This document shows, piece after piece, positions 25,689 to 34,065 of a stretch of 41,017 nucleotides of DNA. The stretch comes from an uncultured Lewinella sp. Its GTDB lineage: Bacteria; Bacteroidota; Bacteroidia; Chitinophagales; Saprospiraceae. Every line of letters begins with the position of its first letter. Within the stretch, counting starts at the first letter, position 1. The stretch covers positions 1-41,017 of the forward strand of contig CAJXOS010000048.1 in assembly GCA_913057725.1 (NCBI GenBank). The letters run 5' to 3'. The notes below the pieces were generated by a model, which was given only the letters and a program-made list of their open reading frames with translations, was not told the origin of the DNA and searched no databases. A program made the position numbers and the translations under genes.

Positions 25689-25696
25689 CAAAACTA
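25689..25696 (-). promoter_or_regulatory. -7 box TAGTTTTG for propeller paralogue 1
   Basis: Exact TAnnTTTG match on the minus strand, 52 nt before ATG 25636. The palindrome TTGTGATCACAA (25656-25667) lies in the leader. Confidence 0.45.
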
Positions 25697-25788
25697 TCAA
25701 GCCTCATCCAATAAAATCGCGAATTGACTGCTGGATTGAGACACAAAGACCTTCCTCCTGATCCCTCGTAGCGGTAATTGTCGATGAT

Positions 25789-27225
25789 TTATTGCCTAAG
25801 TTCTTCTACCGCTGTTTGGGCACTAGGCAACCTGGGGTCAATCTCCAGTGCCTTCTGGTAGGCTTGCAGGGCAGCTTCCCGATCCCCCTTTACGCGTAGT
25901 CCTTCTCCATAACTATCCCAGGCATTAGCTACCTCTGGGAATAGTTCTGTGTTGAGGCGGAAATACGCTAGTGCTTGCTCTACGTCCTCGGCATCATAGA
26001 GATAAGCATAGCCAAGCGCATTGAGGATGTAGTCACGAGGGTCAGTAGGATGAAAATTAACGGTGAGAGAGTCGAAATTAGCCTTGACAAAATCAACTCC
26101 GTATTTCTCATAGTGCTCTCGCACGTTTTGTATTGCTGGTTTGGATGGGGTAGTGGGTGCATTGCCGCGGGTCAGATCCAGAATACCGATTGCCAGATTC
26201 TCTGCTACGGGTTCATCCATATTGGCAAAAACAATAATCGTTCGATCATCACTGATCACCTGATACAAGGCAGTATTGAACCCTTCAAAACCACCTGCCG
26301 CACCAGGCGCTTTACCCGGCTCCAATTGACGAATAAATTGGAATAGCGGATCATTGGCTTTGATCTCCTCACTCAGCAGGACATCGTCATAGTAGAAGGA
26401 GCGGTAGAATTTCATGACGTCTAAGGCCGTGGCCAAAAAGCCACCATCAGGGTTGGGTTCGTCCTGAAAGTCATCCGCCGTTTGAAGCTGACCTAGTGGA
26501 TCATAGTAATAGCCAATGGCGCAACGTTCCTGATAGCGATCTAAATCCTGCAAATAGGTATGCTCGAGGCCCAAGGGCGTTACGATGCGATCCTTTACTT
26601 CATCGAAGTAAGAGCGGCCAGTTACGGCTTCAATAATGGCTCCGAGCAAAACGTAGCCGGTATTAGAATATTCATCGCCATCTCCCGGTGGGAAAAACAG
26701 CTCCATCTGCCGAGCTCGCTCTACGATGGCATCGAGATTTCGTTCTGAAAGAGGAGCATCGAAATAATCGGGGCTGTGATAATCTCCAAAGCCAGATTGG
26801 TGATGCAGTAGATGATCAACGGTAATATCTCCTGTTCCGGGAGCCGTAAATCCACTCAGATGCTCGACCATTTTCGACTCGTAGGAGAGCTTGCCTTCTC
26901 CAATCAATTGCTTGATGACAATCGAAGTGAAGGTTTTATTCATGGAGCCAATATCGAACAGTGTTTCTGTTGTATTAGGCTTTCGGTTGTCCCTGTCGGC
27001 CAGGCCGAAGGCTTTGTGGTAAACGGGTTCTCCTTGCTCGGCTAAAAGAATAACCCCGGAGAAGAGATCCAAGGCTTGGTACTGGGCGACGAGTTCGTCA
27101 ATTTGCTTTTCTATTGTAGGTGTGTTGGTAGTGCTTTCTGGCGATTGAGCATTACAGGTGCTCAGGCCTAGCAAAAGAAGACAGCTGAACAAATAAGAAA
27201 TGAATGTGGAGAGGGTGATTTGCAT
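25789..27225 (-). CDS. Serine hydrolase (beta-lactamase/class C-like) lipoprotein with C-terminal TPRs
   Basis: A 478-aa probable lipoprotein: signal peptide with lipobox GLST|C24. Domain 1 (about 40-350) is the serine beta-lactamase/D-Ala-D-Ala-peptidase-like fold: FDIGSMNKTFTSIVI with the Ser94-x-x-Lys97 pair, DEYSNTGYVLLG with Tyr186-Ser187-Asn188, and a later GAAGGFEGFNTALYQ in place of KTG. Domain 2 (about 380-478) has two or three tetratricopeptide repeats (NALGYAYLYDAEDVEQALAYF, ANAWDSYGEGLRVKGDREAA). Such proteins are usually esterases or peptidases rather than drug-resistance enzymes. It lies between propeller paralogue 1 and the divergent sensor kinase, on the same strand as the propeller genes, with a 149-nt gap. 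No exact -7 box is seen upstream. Confidence 0.87.
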   Translation of the reverse strand: MQITLSTFISYLFSCLLLLGLSTCNAQSPESTTNTPTIEKQIDELVAQYQALDLFSGVILLAEQGEPVYHKAFGLADRDNRKPNTTETLFDIGSMNKTFTSIVIKQLIGEGKLSYESKMVEHLSGFTAPGTGDITVDHLLHHQSGFGDYHSPDYFDAPLSERNLDAIVERARQMELFFPPGDGDEYSNTGYVLLGAIIEAVTGRSYFDEVKDRIVTPLGLEHTYLQDLDRYQERCAIGYYYDPLGQLQTADDFQDEPNPDGGFLATALDVMKFYRSFYYDDVLLSEEIKANDPLFQFIRQLEPGKAPGAAGGFEGFNTALYQVISDDRTIIVFANMDEPVAENLAIGILDLTRGNAPTTPSKPAIQNVREHYEKYGVDFVKANFDSLTVNFHPTDPRDYILNALGYAYLYDAEDVEQALAYFRLNTELFPEVANAWDSYGEGLRVKGDREAALQAYQKALEIDPRLPSAQTAVEELRQ

Positions 27226-27409
27226 TTCTATTATACTTTAGTGATACTGCGATAATAGTAGCTTTATTACAAGCATTTTTTGGAAAGGTAGCAAAGCGGT
27301 ATTTGCTGTGAAGAAGTCAAGAATTGATGCTAGAAAACGATCACGACTCCCTTCCTTGCAAAAACAAGCACCTTCCTACCAAAATCAGTGCAGCTGCTGG
27401 TAAAACCCT

Positions 27410-27417
27410 TAGTTTTG
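27410..27417 (+). promoter_or_regulatory. -7-like TAGTTTTG immediately before the sensor kinase start
   Basis: Exact TAnnTTTG match only 4 nt before ATG 27422. If used, transcription would begin at or beyond the A of the ATG, giving a leaderless or shortened message. No -33 TTG is found, so this may be chance. Confidence 0.3.
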
Positions 27418-27421
27418 TTAA

Positions 27422-28477
27422 ATGAATAGCCGCCTGCTTGAGTATTTCTTGAATGCACTCTTCTGGGGTGTCACTGCCTGGTTAATCGCTAGTAGCTTTT
27501 CCATTCAAGCTCAAGAATTTGAAATGGTGGATGGGACCGAGACGGTGACCTTTATCCGAAATGAATCCTTGCAGTGGAAGATCTTGGCTTGTGTTGCAGT
27601 AGCAGCTTTAGTGTCTTACCTCAACTTGTGGAACATCCTGCGCCTGCGGACTGATCAAACCCAGCGCAAATCAGTAATACTACTTGCGGTAGCACTGCTG
27701 CTGGTTGTGATTACGTTGTTTCCGATACTAGAAAATTGGTGGGCACCTTTCCCTGCAATAACGCTGCCAGCCACTCTGCGTAATGGGATTTTACTTTTCT
27801 ACTTCACCTTTTTTGCAGCCTATGGCTTGGCTAAGGTGTGGTGGTCTACTTATCAGCAACAGCAGCAGCTGGTGTTGGCACGTAAGCAGGCTGAACTACA
27901 ACTCTTGCGCAATCAGCTACAGCCACACTTTCTTTTTAATGCCTTAAATAATCTATTGGCATTAGTAAACCAACAGCAGTCGCCTCTTTTAGCGGATTCT
28001 ATTGAGCGTCTATCGCAACTTCTGCGCTACGTCATTGATGAGACCCGAGCCGGACAAGTGAGTATCCAACAGGAGATTGAGTTTATCAGGAATTATGTAG
28101 AGGTACAGCTATTGCGATTTGACCCTGGTGAGGTGCACTTTGATTTGCAAGTAGAAGGCGACTACTATCAGCAGCAAATTGAACCAGGCCTATTCATTCC
28201 TTTTGTGGAGAATGCCTTTAAATACGGCACGGAACCCGAGCAGGAGTCCAAAATTAGTTGCCATTTTGACCTGAATCAGCCTGACGCGGTGGTTTTCTCT
28301 ATCCAAAATCAGATTAGACTACAAAGTGCTGATCGGGAGCGGAATGGAACAGGTATAGCCAGTACCCGCCGCCGACTAGAGCTCATTTATCCAGGACGAC
28401 ACCAATTGGAGGTAAGGCAGGATGCCAATTTCATTGTTCAACTAAACATCCAGACGCATGACGGCGATAATAGTTGA
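27422..28477 (+). CDS. LytS/YehU-type sensor histidine kinase
   Basis: A 351-aa membrane kinase that would autophosphorylate and pass phosphate to the LytTR regulator encoded next. Four hydrophobic segments (about 8-28, 53-72, 85-102, 122-141), with only a ~25-residue loop outside between the first two, so no real extracellular sensor domain. The His_kinase domain has LQLLRNQLQPHFLFNALNNL with the phospho-acceptor His169. The ATPase domain has PGLFIPFVENAFKYGTE (Asn264) and NGTGIASTRRRLELIYPG. It overlaps the regulator gene by 20 nt, so translation is coupled. The lack of a sensor domain suggests it may sense through membrane or partner proteins such as the neighbouring secreted propeller proteins; that link is speculative. 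Confidence 0.93.
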   Translation: MNSRLLEYFLNALFWGVTAWLIASSFSIQAQEFEMVDGTETVTFIRNESLQWKILACVAVAALVSYLNLWNILRLRTDQTQRKSVILLAVALLLVVITLFPILENWWAPFPAITLPATLRNGILLFYFTFFAAYGLAKVWWSTYQQQQQLVLARKQAELQLLRNQLQPHFLFNALNNLLALVNQQQSPLLADSIERLSQLLRYVIDETRAGQVSIQQEIEFIRNYVEVQLLRFDPGEVHFDLQVEGDYYQQQIEPGLFIPFVENAFKYGTEPEQESKISCHFDLNQPDAVVFSIQNQIRLQSADRERNGTGIASTRRRLELIYPGRHQLEVRQDANFIVQLNIQTHDGDNS

Positions 28478-29129
28478 TGACGAGCCAAGGGCCATTAGCT
28501 TGTTGGAGTCTTATCTTCAGCACTTCAGCCAGATCCAGCTGCTGGGGACGTTTCGCAATGGGCTCAAGGCATTTGAGTCTCTTTCTCAGCAACCGGTGGA
28601 TTTGGTATTCCTGGATATCAATATGCCCCATATTTCCGGTATTGATCTTTCGCGCTTATTACCGGCGCAAACCAAAGTCATATTCACCACGGCCTATTCA
28701 GATTACGCGGTGGAGAGCTATGAGGTGCAAGCAGTTGATTATTTACTCAAGCCAATCAGTTTTGAACGTTTTGCTAAAGCCGTGAGTAAGATGCTAGCCG
28801 CACCAGCCACCGTTGATAATCCAGCTGAATCAATTCTGGTTAAGAGTGGTACGGAAGTTCATCAGCTGCGGCTGGATGAGCTCCTTTTTTTAGAAAAAGA
28901 CGGCAATTATCTTACTTACCATCTGGCTGCACAAAAGGTTCTTGCGCGCTCTTCCGTGGCGGATGCACTGAAGGCTTTACCAGACTGGTTTAAGCAAATC
29001 CATAAAAGCTACGCCGTAAACCTCCGTGCCGTGAATCGCTTTGATCGTGAATCGCTACACATCGGTAGGCGGCAATTACCGATCGGTCCTTCTTTCCGTG
29101 AATTGGTCATGGACTATTTACGCAGGTAG
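28458..29129 (+). CDS. LytTR family response regulator
   Basis: A 223-aa regulator. Receiver domain (1-115): IIVDDEPRAISLLESYL with acidic pocket DDE, VFLDINMPHISG with phospho-acceptor Asp53, TTAYSDYAVESYEVQAVDYLLKPISFERF with the switch Thr and conserved Lys. The LytTR DNA-binding domain (about 125-223) has ILVKSGTEVHQLRLDELLFLEKDGNYLTYH, SSVADALKALPDWFKQIHKSYAVNL and RQLPIGPSFR. It is read in the +1-shifted frame inside the end of the kinase gene. LytTR dimers bind direct repeats; a likely target is the 27226-27421 divergent region or the propeller promoters, but I found no clear LytTR site. The stop is 5 bp from the convergent paralogue 2 stop. Confidence 0.95.
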   Translation: MTAIIVDDEPRAISLLESYLQHFSQIQLLGTFRNGLKAFESLSQQPVDLVFLDINMPHISGIDLSRLLPAQTKVIFTTAYSDYAVESYEVQAVDYLLKPISFERFAKAVSKMLAAPATVDNPAESILVKSGTEVHQLRLDELLFLEKDGNYLTYHLAAQKVLARSSVADALKALPDWFKQIHKSYAVNLRAVNRFDRESLHIGRRQLPIGPSFRELVMDYLRR

Positions 29130-29134
29130 ATCAT

Positions 29135-31315
29135 CTATTTCCAAATAATGGGATAACTATCCCTTTGGTCATCCGTTATCCGCTGAATAAAGTAGGTGCC
29201 GGCAGGAAGATTTCTGCGATCGACCATGATATCCATTTCTCCCGGAAGAAGAATCTGATCCAGTAAACTTCTCAAGTGACGCCCCTGGCTGTCAAATAAC
29301 GCCAAGCGTACCCGAGCACGTTCTTCCTGCAGCCAACTGACCTGGATCTGACAACAGGCTGGATTGGGTACGGCTCTCATAGTGGCTGCTTTTACCGGCG
29401 CTTGGTTAATTGTGGTGGTGGTGGTTGGTGGTATCAGAACGGAGATGCCTATATGAGAAGAAAACCAATAGCGCCCTTGTTGATCTTTTTCTATACGTCG
29501 GACCATGTTGGAAAGCAAACCGGAATTATCGGTATTAAAATGTGTCCATTCCAATCCATCGAAGTAGGCAGTAGCATCATTGGCATACAGAATCCACACT
29601 TCATTATCACTGAAGGGGAAAATGTTAAAGATGGAGTTGTTGGGTAGAGGATCGAGCGTAGCACTGAAGAACGGAATCTTTTCACCCCTGCCATCCTTAC
29701 TGACTTTCAAAACTTCCTTGTCGTGACCAATCCAGAGATTTCCCTCCGGTGAAAAACGGATGCTACGGTACAGGTTGTTGTTCGTCGTACTAGCATCGAA
29801 TTGCTCGTAAGGATACCGCTGATAGTCTTGGCCAGAGCGAATAAATAGTGCATTGTCGGCGGCTATGTACTGCCGGTTGTCTTCATCTACCGCTACGGCG
29901 CGTACAAAGGCAGGTGTAGGAAAGAAATTCGTTACGTCTAAGGTCTGCCAGGCACCGCCAGACCAGACTGAAAGGCCACCGCTAAAACTATTGGTAGTCC
30001 AAAGATTGTCATTGTCGTCCAGGAAGATGCCAGAAACGAGATTCCTGAAATTAGCGGAAGGGATTGGAGGAGGCAATGCGACCCAGTTTCCACCACGGTA
30101 CCAGCGTACTCTGGTGTCACCAGAAAAACCGAAAGGGTCGGATCCGGTTAAGACTATCGGAGAACAGTCTTGAGTAAATACTAATTGACGAACTGAATCT
30201 GGAAAGTTGGGATAAATTGTCTTCGCAGGCCACCACTGACGGCCACTGAAGAAATAGGTATCTACGGCATCGGTGATCCAGATTCGACCTTCTGTATCCT
30301 GGCTCATACTCCGCAAATTACCATCTATTGGTAGCCATGCGCTAGACCCTTTTCGAATGACTCCCTCGTTTGCTCTCCAAGTGCTGATTGCCTTCTGACG
30401 GTCGTCAATAAACCAAACTTCATCGGTGTTCATCAATAGGCAAGGGCTTTCAAAGCTTACCGATTGTAAATCGACAGTAAGGTCAGTTATTTCGAATGTT
30501 TGATCGGATGGCTGTAAAATGAGTTTTTCTAGAGGGGTTGTGATCAATGCATTGCCTTCCGAACTGAAGGAAAGTTGTAATTCCCATTGGTTCCAATTAC
30601 CCGTAAGGGATTGAGCAATCCAATCTTGATCATCGTATCGGAGTACATAGTTACTCGCAAGCAGCCAAATACCACCATCCGGAGCGGTGTGTAGCTCATA
30701 AATGCGATCTAATCCTGACGGAACGGGAACTTCGGTAAAGGAACCCCCTTCAATGAAACCTACCTCCGCAAAGTCGGGAATAGCAGTGATCCAGATTCTT
30801 TCTTGTTCGCCATCCCAGGTGGCTTCGTGCACAAACCAGGGGGCAAGTGTTCCTAAACTGGGAACTGTAGAAGGGTTACTCCCAGGTTGCCACTGCATAA
30901 AATGAGCATTCTCACCTCGCATAAGATAGGTGTTATCATCGATCCGATACAAGATCTCACTTGCAGTGAAGACGCCGTTAAAGGTGTTGATTTGTTCAAC
31001 TTCCCATTCGCCATCAATGAGGATGGCCATTTGGTCTCTATTGAGGAGATGTAATGTGCCGTCCTCGTCTGACCAAAACTTAGCGTTGGTTAGTGTTTCC
31101 CCATTGGTGAATGGGTTAATACCGATTTCAATGTCGGTGCTTTCTTTATCGTAGCAGACCAGGTAGTCGGTGGTGGACCACCAGATAGCTTTTTCTGTTT
31201 CTGTTACAGCTTCGACCTGCGGTAAGAGATGGAATTGCTGCCAATGATAATCGGAAAAATCAGTTTGTGCTACTAGCTGCTGAGCTAATAGGAGTAGGAG
31301 TAGTATTGAGCGCAT
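29135..31315 (-). CDS. Secreted beta-propeller-like protein with PNPxCC T9SS sorting domain (paralogue 2)
   Basis: A 726-aa secreted protein; signal peptide MRSILLLLLLAQQLVA before Q17. Homologous over its whole length to the product of 23465-25636. Blade-like stretches: GGIWLLASNYVLRYDDQDWI, GRIWITDAVDTYFFSGRQWW, DNLWTTNSFSGGLSVWSGGA, GNLWIGHDKEVLKVSKDGRG and EVWILYANDATAYFDGLEWT. The sorting domain holds AVPNPACCQIQVSW and GTYFIQRITDDQRD, so both copies share the same adjacent Cys pair after PNP. The gene starts 48 nt after the HMA gene on the same strand, with a hairpin ending 2 nt before the ATG. It may be co-transcribed with HMA. It has no known function; extracellular ligand binding or matrix-protein roles are possible. 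Confidence 0.82.
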   Translation of the reverse strand: MRSILLLLLLAQQLVAQTDFSDYHWQQFHLLPQVEAVTETEKAIWWSTTDYLVCYDKESTDIEIGINPFTNGETLTNAKFWSDEDGTLHLLNRDQMAILIDGEWEVEQINTFNGVFTASEILYRIDDNTYLMRGENAHFMQWQPGSNPSTVPSLGTLAPWFVHEATWDGEQERIWITAIPDFAEVGFIEGGSFTEVPVPSGLDRIYELHTAPDGGIWLLASNYVLRYDDQDWIAQSLTGNWNQWELQLSFSSEGNALITTPLEKLILQPSDQTFEITDLTVDLQSVSFESPCLLMNTDEVWFIDDRQKAISTWRANEGVIRKGSSAWLPIDGNLRSMSQDTEGRIWITDAVDTYFFSGRQWWPAKTIYPNFPDSVRQLVFTQDCSPIVLTGSDPFGFSGDTRVRWYRGGNWVALPPPIPSANFRNLVSGIFLDDNDNLWTTNSFSGGLSVWSGGAWQTLDVTNFFPTPAFVRAVAVDEDNRQYIAADNALFIRSGQDYQRYPYEQFDASTTNNNLYRSIRFSPEGNLWIGHDKEVLKVSKDGRGEKIPFFSATLDPLPNNSIFNIFPFSDNEVWILYANDATAYFDGLEWTHFNTDNSGLLSNMVRRIEKDQQGRYWFSSHIGISVLIPPTTTTTINQAPVKAATMRAVPNPACCQIQVSWLQEERARVRLALFDSQGRHLRSLLDQILLPGEMDIMVDRRNLPAGTYFIQRITDDQRDSYPIIWK

Positions 31316-31317
31316 AA

Positions 31318-31355
31318 CCGAACTTTAAGAGCATAACGAAAATGCTGCTGTTCGG
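31318..31355 (-). terminator. Nested hairpin between HMA gene and propeller paralogue 2
   Basis: Outer stem CCGAAC (31318-31323) with GTTCGG (31350-31355); inner stem AGCAT (31330-31334) with ATGCT (31342-31346). On the minus strand it begins about 8 nt after the HMA stop and ends 2 nt before ATG 31315. It lacks a T-run, so an mRNA-end or translation-control role is as likely as termination. Confidence 0.45.
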
Positions 31356-31363
31356 CTTTGAAG

Positions 31364-31573
31364 TTAGTCCTTTTTTAACGCAATGTCAAAGCCAGCATCG
31401 TCCACTGCTTCGAGGATGGCTTCGGGTTTTGCTTGCCCTTCTACCGTGAGTACCTTCTCTGGATTATTGGTGTCAACTTCCCAACGATCAATGCCGGGGA
31501 CATCATTTAGGAAATTCGTCACGCTGCGAACGCAGCTGGCACAGTTGATATTGGTGGTGAATTGCTGTCTCAT
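31364..31573 (-). CDS. Heavy-metal-associated (HMA) domain protein, copper-chaperone-like
   Basis: A 69-aa single-domain protein with the ferredoxin-like HMA fold. The motif NINCASC (about residues 8-14) is the metal site, CxxC as in copper chaperones such as CopZ (GMTCxxC). The rest fits: SVTNFLNDVPGIDRWEVDTN, KVLTVEGQAKPEAILEAVDDAGFDI. The frame is open upstream to 31618, but the ATG at 31573 matches the domain start and leaves room for the promoter. It is divergent from a TonB-dependent receptor; such pairs are known for copper handling, but the metal is inferred. The -7 box TATATTTG lies at 31607-31614. Confidence 0.9.
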   Translation of the reverse strand: MRQQFTTNINCASCVRSVTNFLNDVPGIDRWEVDTNNPEKVLTVEGQAKPEAILEAVDDAGFDIALKKD

Positions 31574-31583
31574 CTTACCTTTG
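31551..31583 (+). promoter_or_regulatory. Promoter of TonB receptor 2 (TTG-N22-TACCTTTG)
   Basis: TTG at 31551-31553 and an exact TAnnTTTG box at 31576-31583, 22 nt apart, with 20 nt to ATG 31604. It lies across the first codons and leader of the HMA gene. Confidence 0.6.
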
Positions 31584-31603
31584 CGAAATAATAAATAGAA
31601 CAC

Positions 31604-33871
31604 ATGCAAATATATCATCGTTTAGTGCTGTTGCTGATTTTCATCTCGGTGATTTTCGTCAATGCCAGTGCACAGGAGATTCGATTGGCGGGGCAGATTG
31701 TAGATATGGCAAACCAGGAGCCACTCGGGTTTGCAACGGTTGTTTATCTACAGAATGATCAAGTTGTGGATGGTACTGCTGCCGATATGGATGGATTTTT
31801 CGAATTGAGTGTCCCCGCAGATGCTATTATTCAGATTACCTACATCGGGTATAACACAAAGACGCTAACGGCATCAGAAGCGCAGAAACTGGTGAAGTTT
31901 GAATTGTATGCAGGAAGTGCACTACCAGTGCCCACTGTACGAGCGAAATTGCATTACGATGATTTATATGCACATACAGTCCGCACACTGGATGAGACTC
32001 AGCTGTTGACGGAGGATGCGATTAATATTTCTCGCGCCTTTGATGGTTTACCCGGTGTGCAGATCCAACAAGGTGCACTAAATACTCAACGTCTGAGCCT
32101 ACGCGGTATTGGTGCACGTACACCTTTCGCTACCGATCAGGTGCGATTGTATTGGAACGATATTCCACTGACGAACGGCGCGGGTGAAAGCGTTCTTGAG
32201 GATATCGAAACGGGTTTTCTGCGCAAAGCCTATGTCCAGACTGGACCTGCACCGGCAGCCCTGGGTGCTAACCTGGGTGGAAGCATCCAATTGGTAAGCA
32301 AAGAATGGGATGGGCCGAACTGGGGCTTAAGTGGAGGATTGTCCGTCGGTGACTTCGGGCGCAATCGCGAGTGGATAAATGTGCATAATAAAGCCGGAAA
32401 TTGGCATCAGGATGTAAGCGTGGTGCGCAGTGCGAGCGCTGGCTATCGAGATAACAACGATTACGAACGTGTTTCAGGTACCATTTTGGGCCGCTTTGGA
32501 AGCGCTGGTGAGACCTTCTATTTGGTACACCTTCGACAGTTACAAGCCGAGATTCCTAGCTCCCTAAACATCAATGACTTTAATGAAAAACCAGAAGCAG
32601 CTGCTTTCAACTGGGCATCCGTTAATGGTCGTGAAGATCAGTTGACTTATCTAGCAGGTATCCAACACGCGCGCACTGTCGCACAACTCGGACGCTGGGG
32701 GCGACTCAATAATCGCTCCTCCGTATTCGCTGGCCGACGGACGAACGATGAGGTGCGGCCATTCAATATCATTAACGAAGACAGCTACCAGTATGGCTTG
32801 CGTACCACCTTTAGTCTCGACGAATCCCTTAAGTTAAATGGACGACTGCAGGCGGGTGGGGAGTTATTTGTGGAAACCTACGATCAAACGGTTTTTGAGG
32901 TCTTAGAAGGAGGTGCTCAAGGCATGGAAATCGGTGATGCTAGAGAAACGCGCTTCTACTATTTCGCTTTCGCTAATTGGCAAGCCAACTGGGGGGAGCG
33001 TTGGCAGACGACTCTTGATGTAAACCTGCGACAAACACAGTTCAATTGGGAAACCAATAGTGGTGATCGCGATTATTCATTTTCGCCATTCTTAGCTCCT
33101 GGTTTAACGTTGACCTACACCGTGCCCAATCAAAGGTTTCGTGCTCATGCTCGCCTTAATCGAGGCATCTCTCAGCCCGATGCGTCTAGCGCTATTGAGA
33201 ATACGGCAAATGGCAGTATCCGAGTCAATGAACTACGTCCTGCCTTCGGGTGGAACCGAGAGATTGGAATACAGCTTACGGATCAGAAATGGAATTTCGC
33301 CTTGACGGCATTTCAGATGTATGTAGATGACCTGCTCGTTCAACGGCCAGACTCTATTGAAGGCACCTTTTTCGTGAATGGAGGTTCGGCGCGTCATCAG
33401 GGCTTAGAGGTGCAACTAAACCGATTATGGACATTTGGAGAGACGGCCCTTCAATTCCAAACTAGCTATACCCTGGCTGATTATTTCTTCCAGGATTACG
33501 AGGATACACCTTCTGATTTTTCTGGGAATGAAATTCCGGGTAATGCTCGCCATCGTTGGCGTAACCAGTTAGGGTGGTGGCATCGTTGGATGCATGTCCA
33601 GGCGGTAGTTGATGTGGCCAGTGAGCAATGGGTAGATGATGCGAATACGACTACAGCGGATGGCTACGCACTACTCCACTTACGCTTAGGTGCTAACTTC
33701 CGGGAGGTTGGCCGCGGGCTTCGTGTATACGTAGGTTGTAACAATGTATTCGATAAACTTTACGCCAGTATGGTGCAGATTAATGCTCGAGGTTTTGGGG
33801 GTAATTTGCCACGGTCTTTTTATCCTGGCTTACCGCGCTACTTCTATTTCGGGGTAGACTATGGATTGTAG
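31604..33871 (+). CDS. TonB-dependent receptor, siderophore/metal type
   Basis: A 755-aa outer-membrane receptor. Signal peptide cut after ASA before Q24. Residues ~26-105 are a carboxypeptidase-regulatory-like domain (IRLAGQIVDMANQEPLGFAT, YIGYNTKTL). The plug domain has ISRAFDGLPGVQIQQGALNTQRLSLRGIGAR and YWNDIPLTNGAGES; the barrel fills the rest and ends in YFYFGVDYGL with a C-terminal aromatic pattern. The size suits a siderophore, haem or metal transporter, smaller than the SusC type. The divergent neighbour is an HMA protein, so copper or another metal complex is a reasonable, unproven, substrate. No SusD gene lies nearby. A good promoter is present 20 nt upstream. Confidence 0.92.
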   Translation: MQIYHRLVLLLIFISVIFVNASAQEIRLAGQIVDMANQEPLGFATVVYLQNDQVVDGTAADMDGFFELSVPADAIIQITYIGYNTKTLTASEAQKLVKFELYAGSALPVPTVRAKLHYDDLYAHTVRTLDETQLLTEDAINISRAFDGLPGVQIQQGALNTQRLSLRGIGARTPFATDQVRLYWNDIPLTNGAGESVLEDIETGFLRKAYVQTGPAPAALGANLGGSIQLVSKEWDGPNWGLSGGLSVGDFGRNREWINVHNKAGNWHQDVSVVRSASAGYRDNNDYERVSGTILGRFGSAGETFYLVHLRQLQAEIPSSLNINDFNEKPEAAAFNWASVNGREDQLTYLAGIQHARTVAQLGRWGRLNNRSSVFAGRRTNDEVRPFNIINEDSYQYGLRTTFSLDESLKLNGRLQAGGELFVETYDQTVFEVLEGGAQGMEIGDARETRFYYFAFANWQANWGERWQTTLDVNLRQTQFNWETNSGDRDYSFSPFLAPGLTLTYTVPNQRFRAHARLNRGISQPDASSAIENTANGSIRVNELRPAFGWNREIGIQLTDQKWNFALTAFQMYVDDLLVQRPDSIEGTFFVNGGSARHQGLEVQLNRLWTFGETALQFQTSYTLADYFFQDYEDTPSDFSGNEIPGNARHRWRNQLGWWHRWMHVQAVVDVASEQWVDDANTTTADGYALLHLRLGANFREVGRGLRVYVGCNNVFDKLYASMVQINARGFGGNLPRSFYPGLPRYFYFGVDYGL
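31607..31614 (-). promoter_or_regulatory. -7 box TATATTTG for the HMA gene
   Basis: Exact TAnnTTTG match on the minus strand inside the first codons of the TonB receptor, 33 nt upstream of ATG 31573. No -33 TTG is visible. With 31576-31583 on the plus strand it makes two interlocking, facing promoters. Confidence 0.45.
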
Positions 33872-33919
33872 AATACTTTGAGTTTGGGGTGGTCAGACTC
33901 GTTTATTGTTTTGTCGCGC

Positions 33920-33951
33920 TTGAGTAGCGGTTTGTCCCACTAATAGCTTTG
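33920..33951 (+). promoter_or_regulatory. Candidate promoter (TTG-N21-TAGCTTTG) for the 58-aa membrane protein
   Basis: TTG at 33920-33922 and an exact TAnnTTTG at 33944-33951, spacing 21 nt, in the 194-bp region after the TonB receptor. It would leave a leader of about 110 nt. Confidence 0.5.
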
Positions 33952-34065
33952 GCTATTTGGATCGCCTGCTAACTTCTAGCTATCTTGTACAGTATCAGCA
34001 CATTCTGTCTGCCACTTTATTGGAGAGGCAGAACGAGATTACTTCACCTATTAAAACAAAACGAA

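Noticed and set aside
33985..34065. Upstream ATG of the 58-aa membrane protein
   Set aside because: Adds a 27-residue polar stretch without likeness; the core protein is a two-helix protein starting at 34066.
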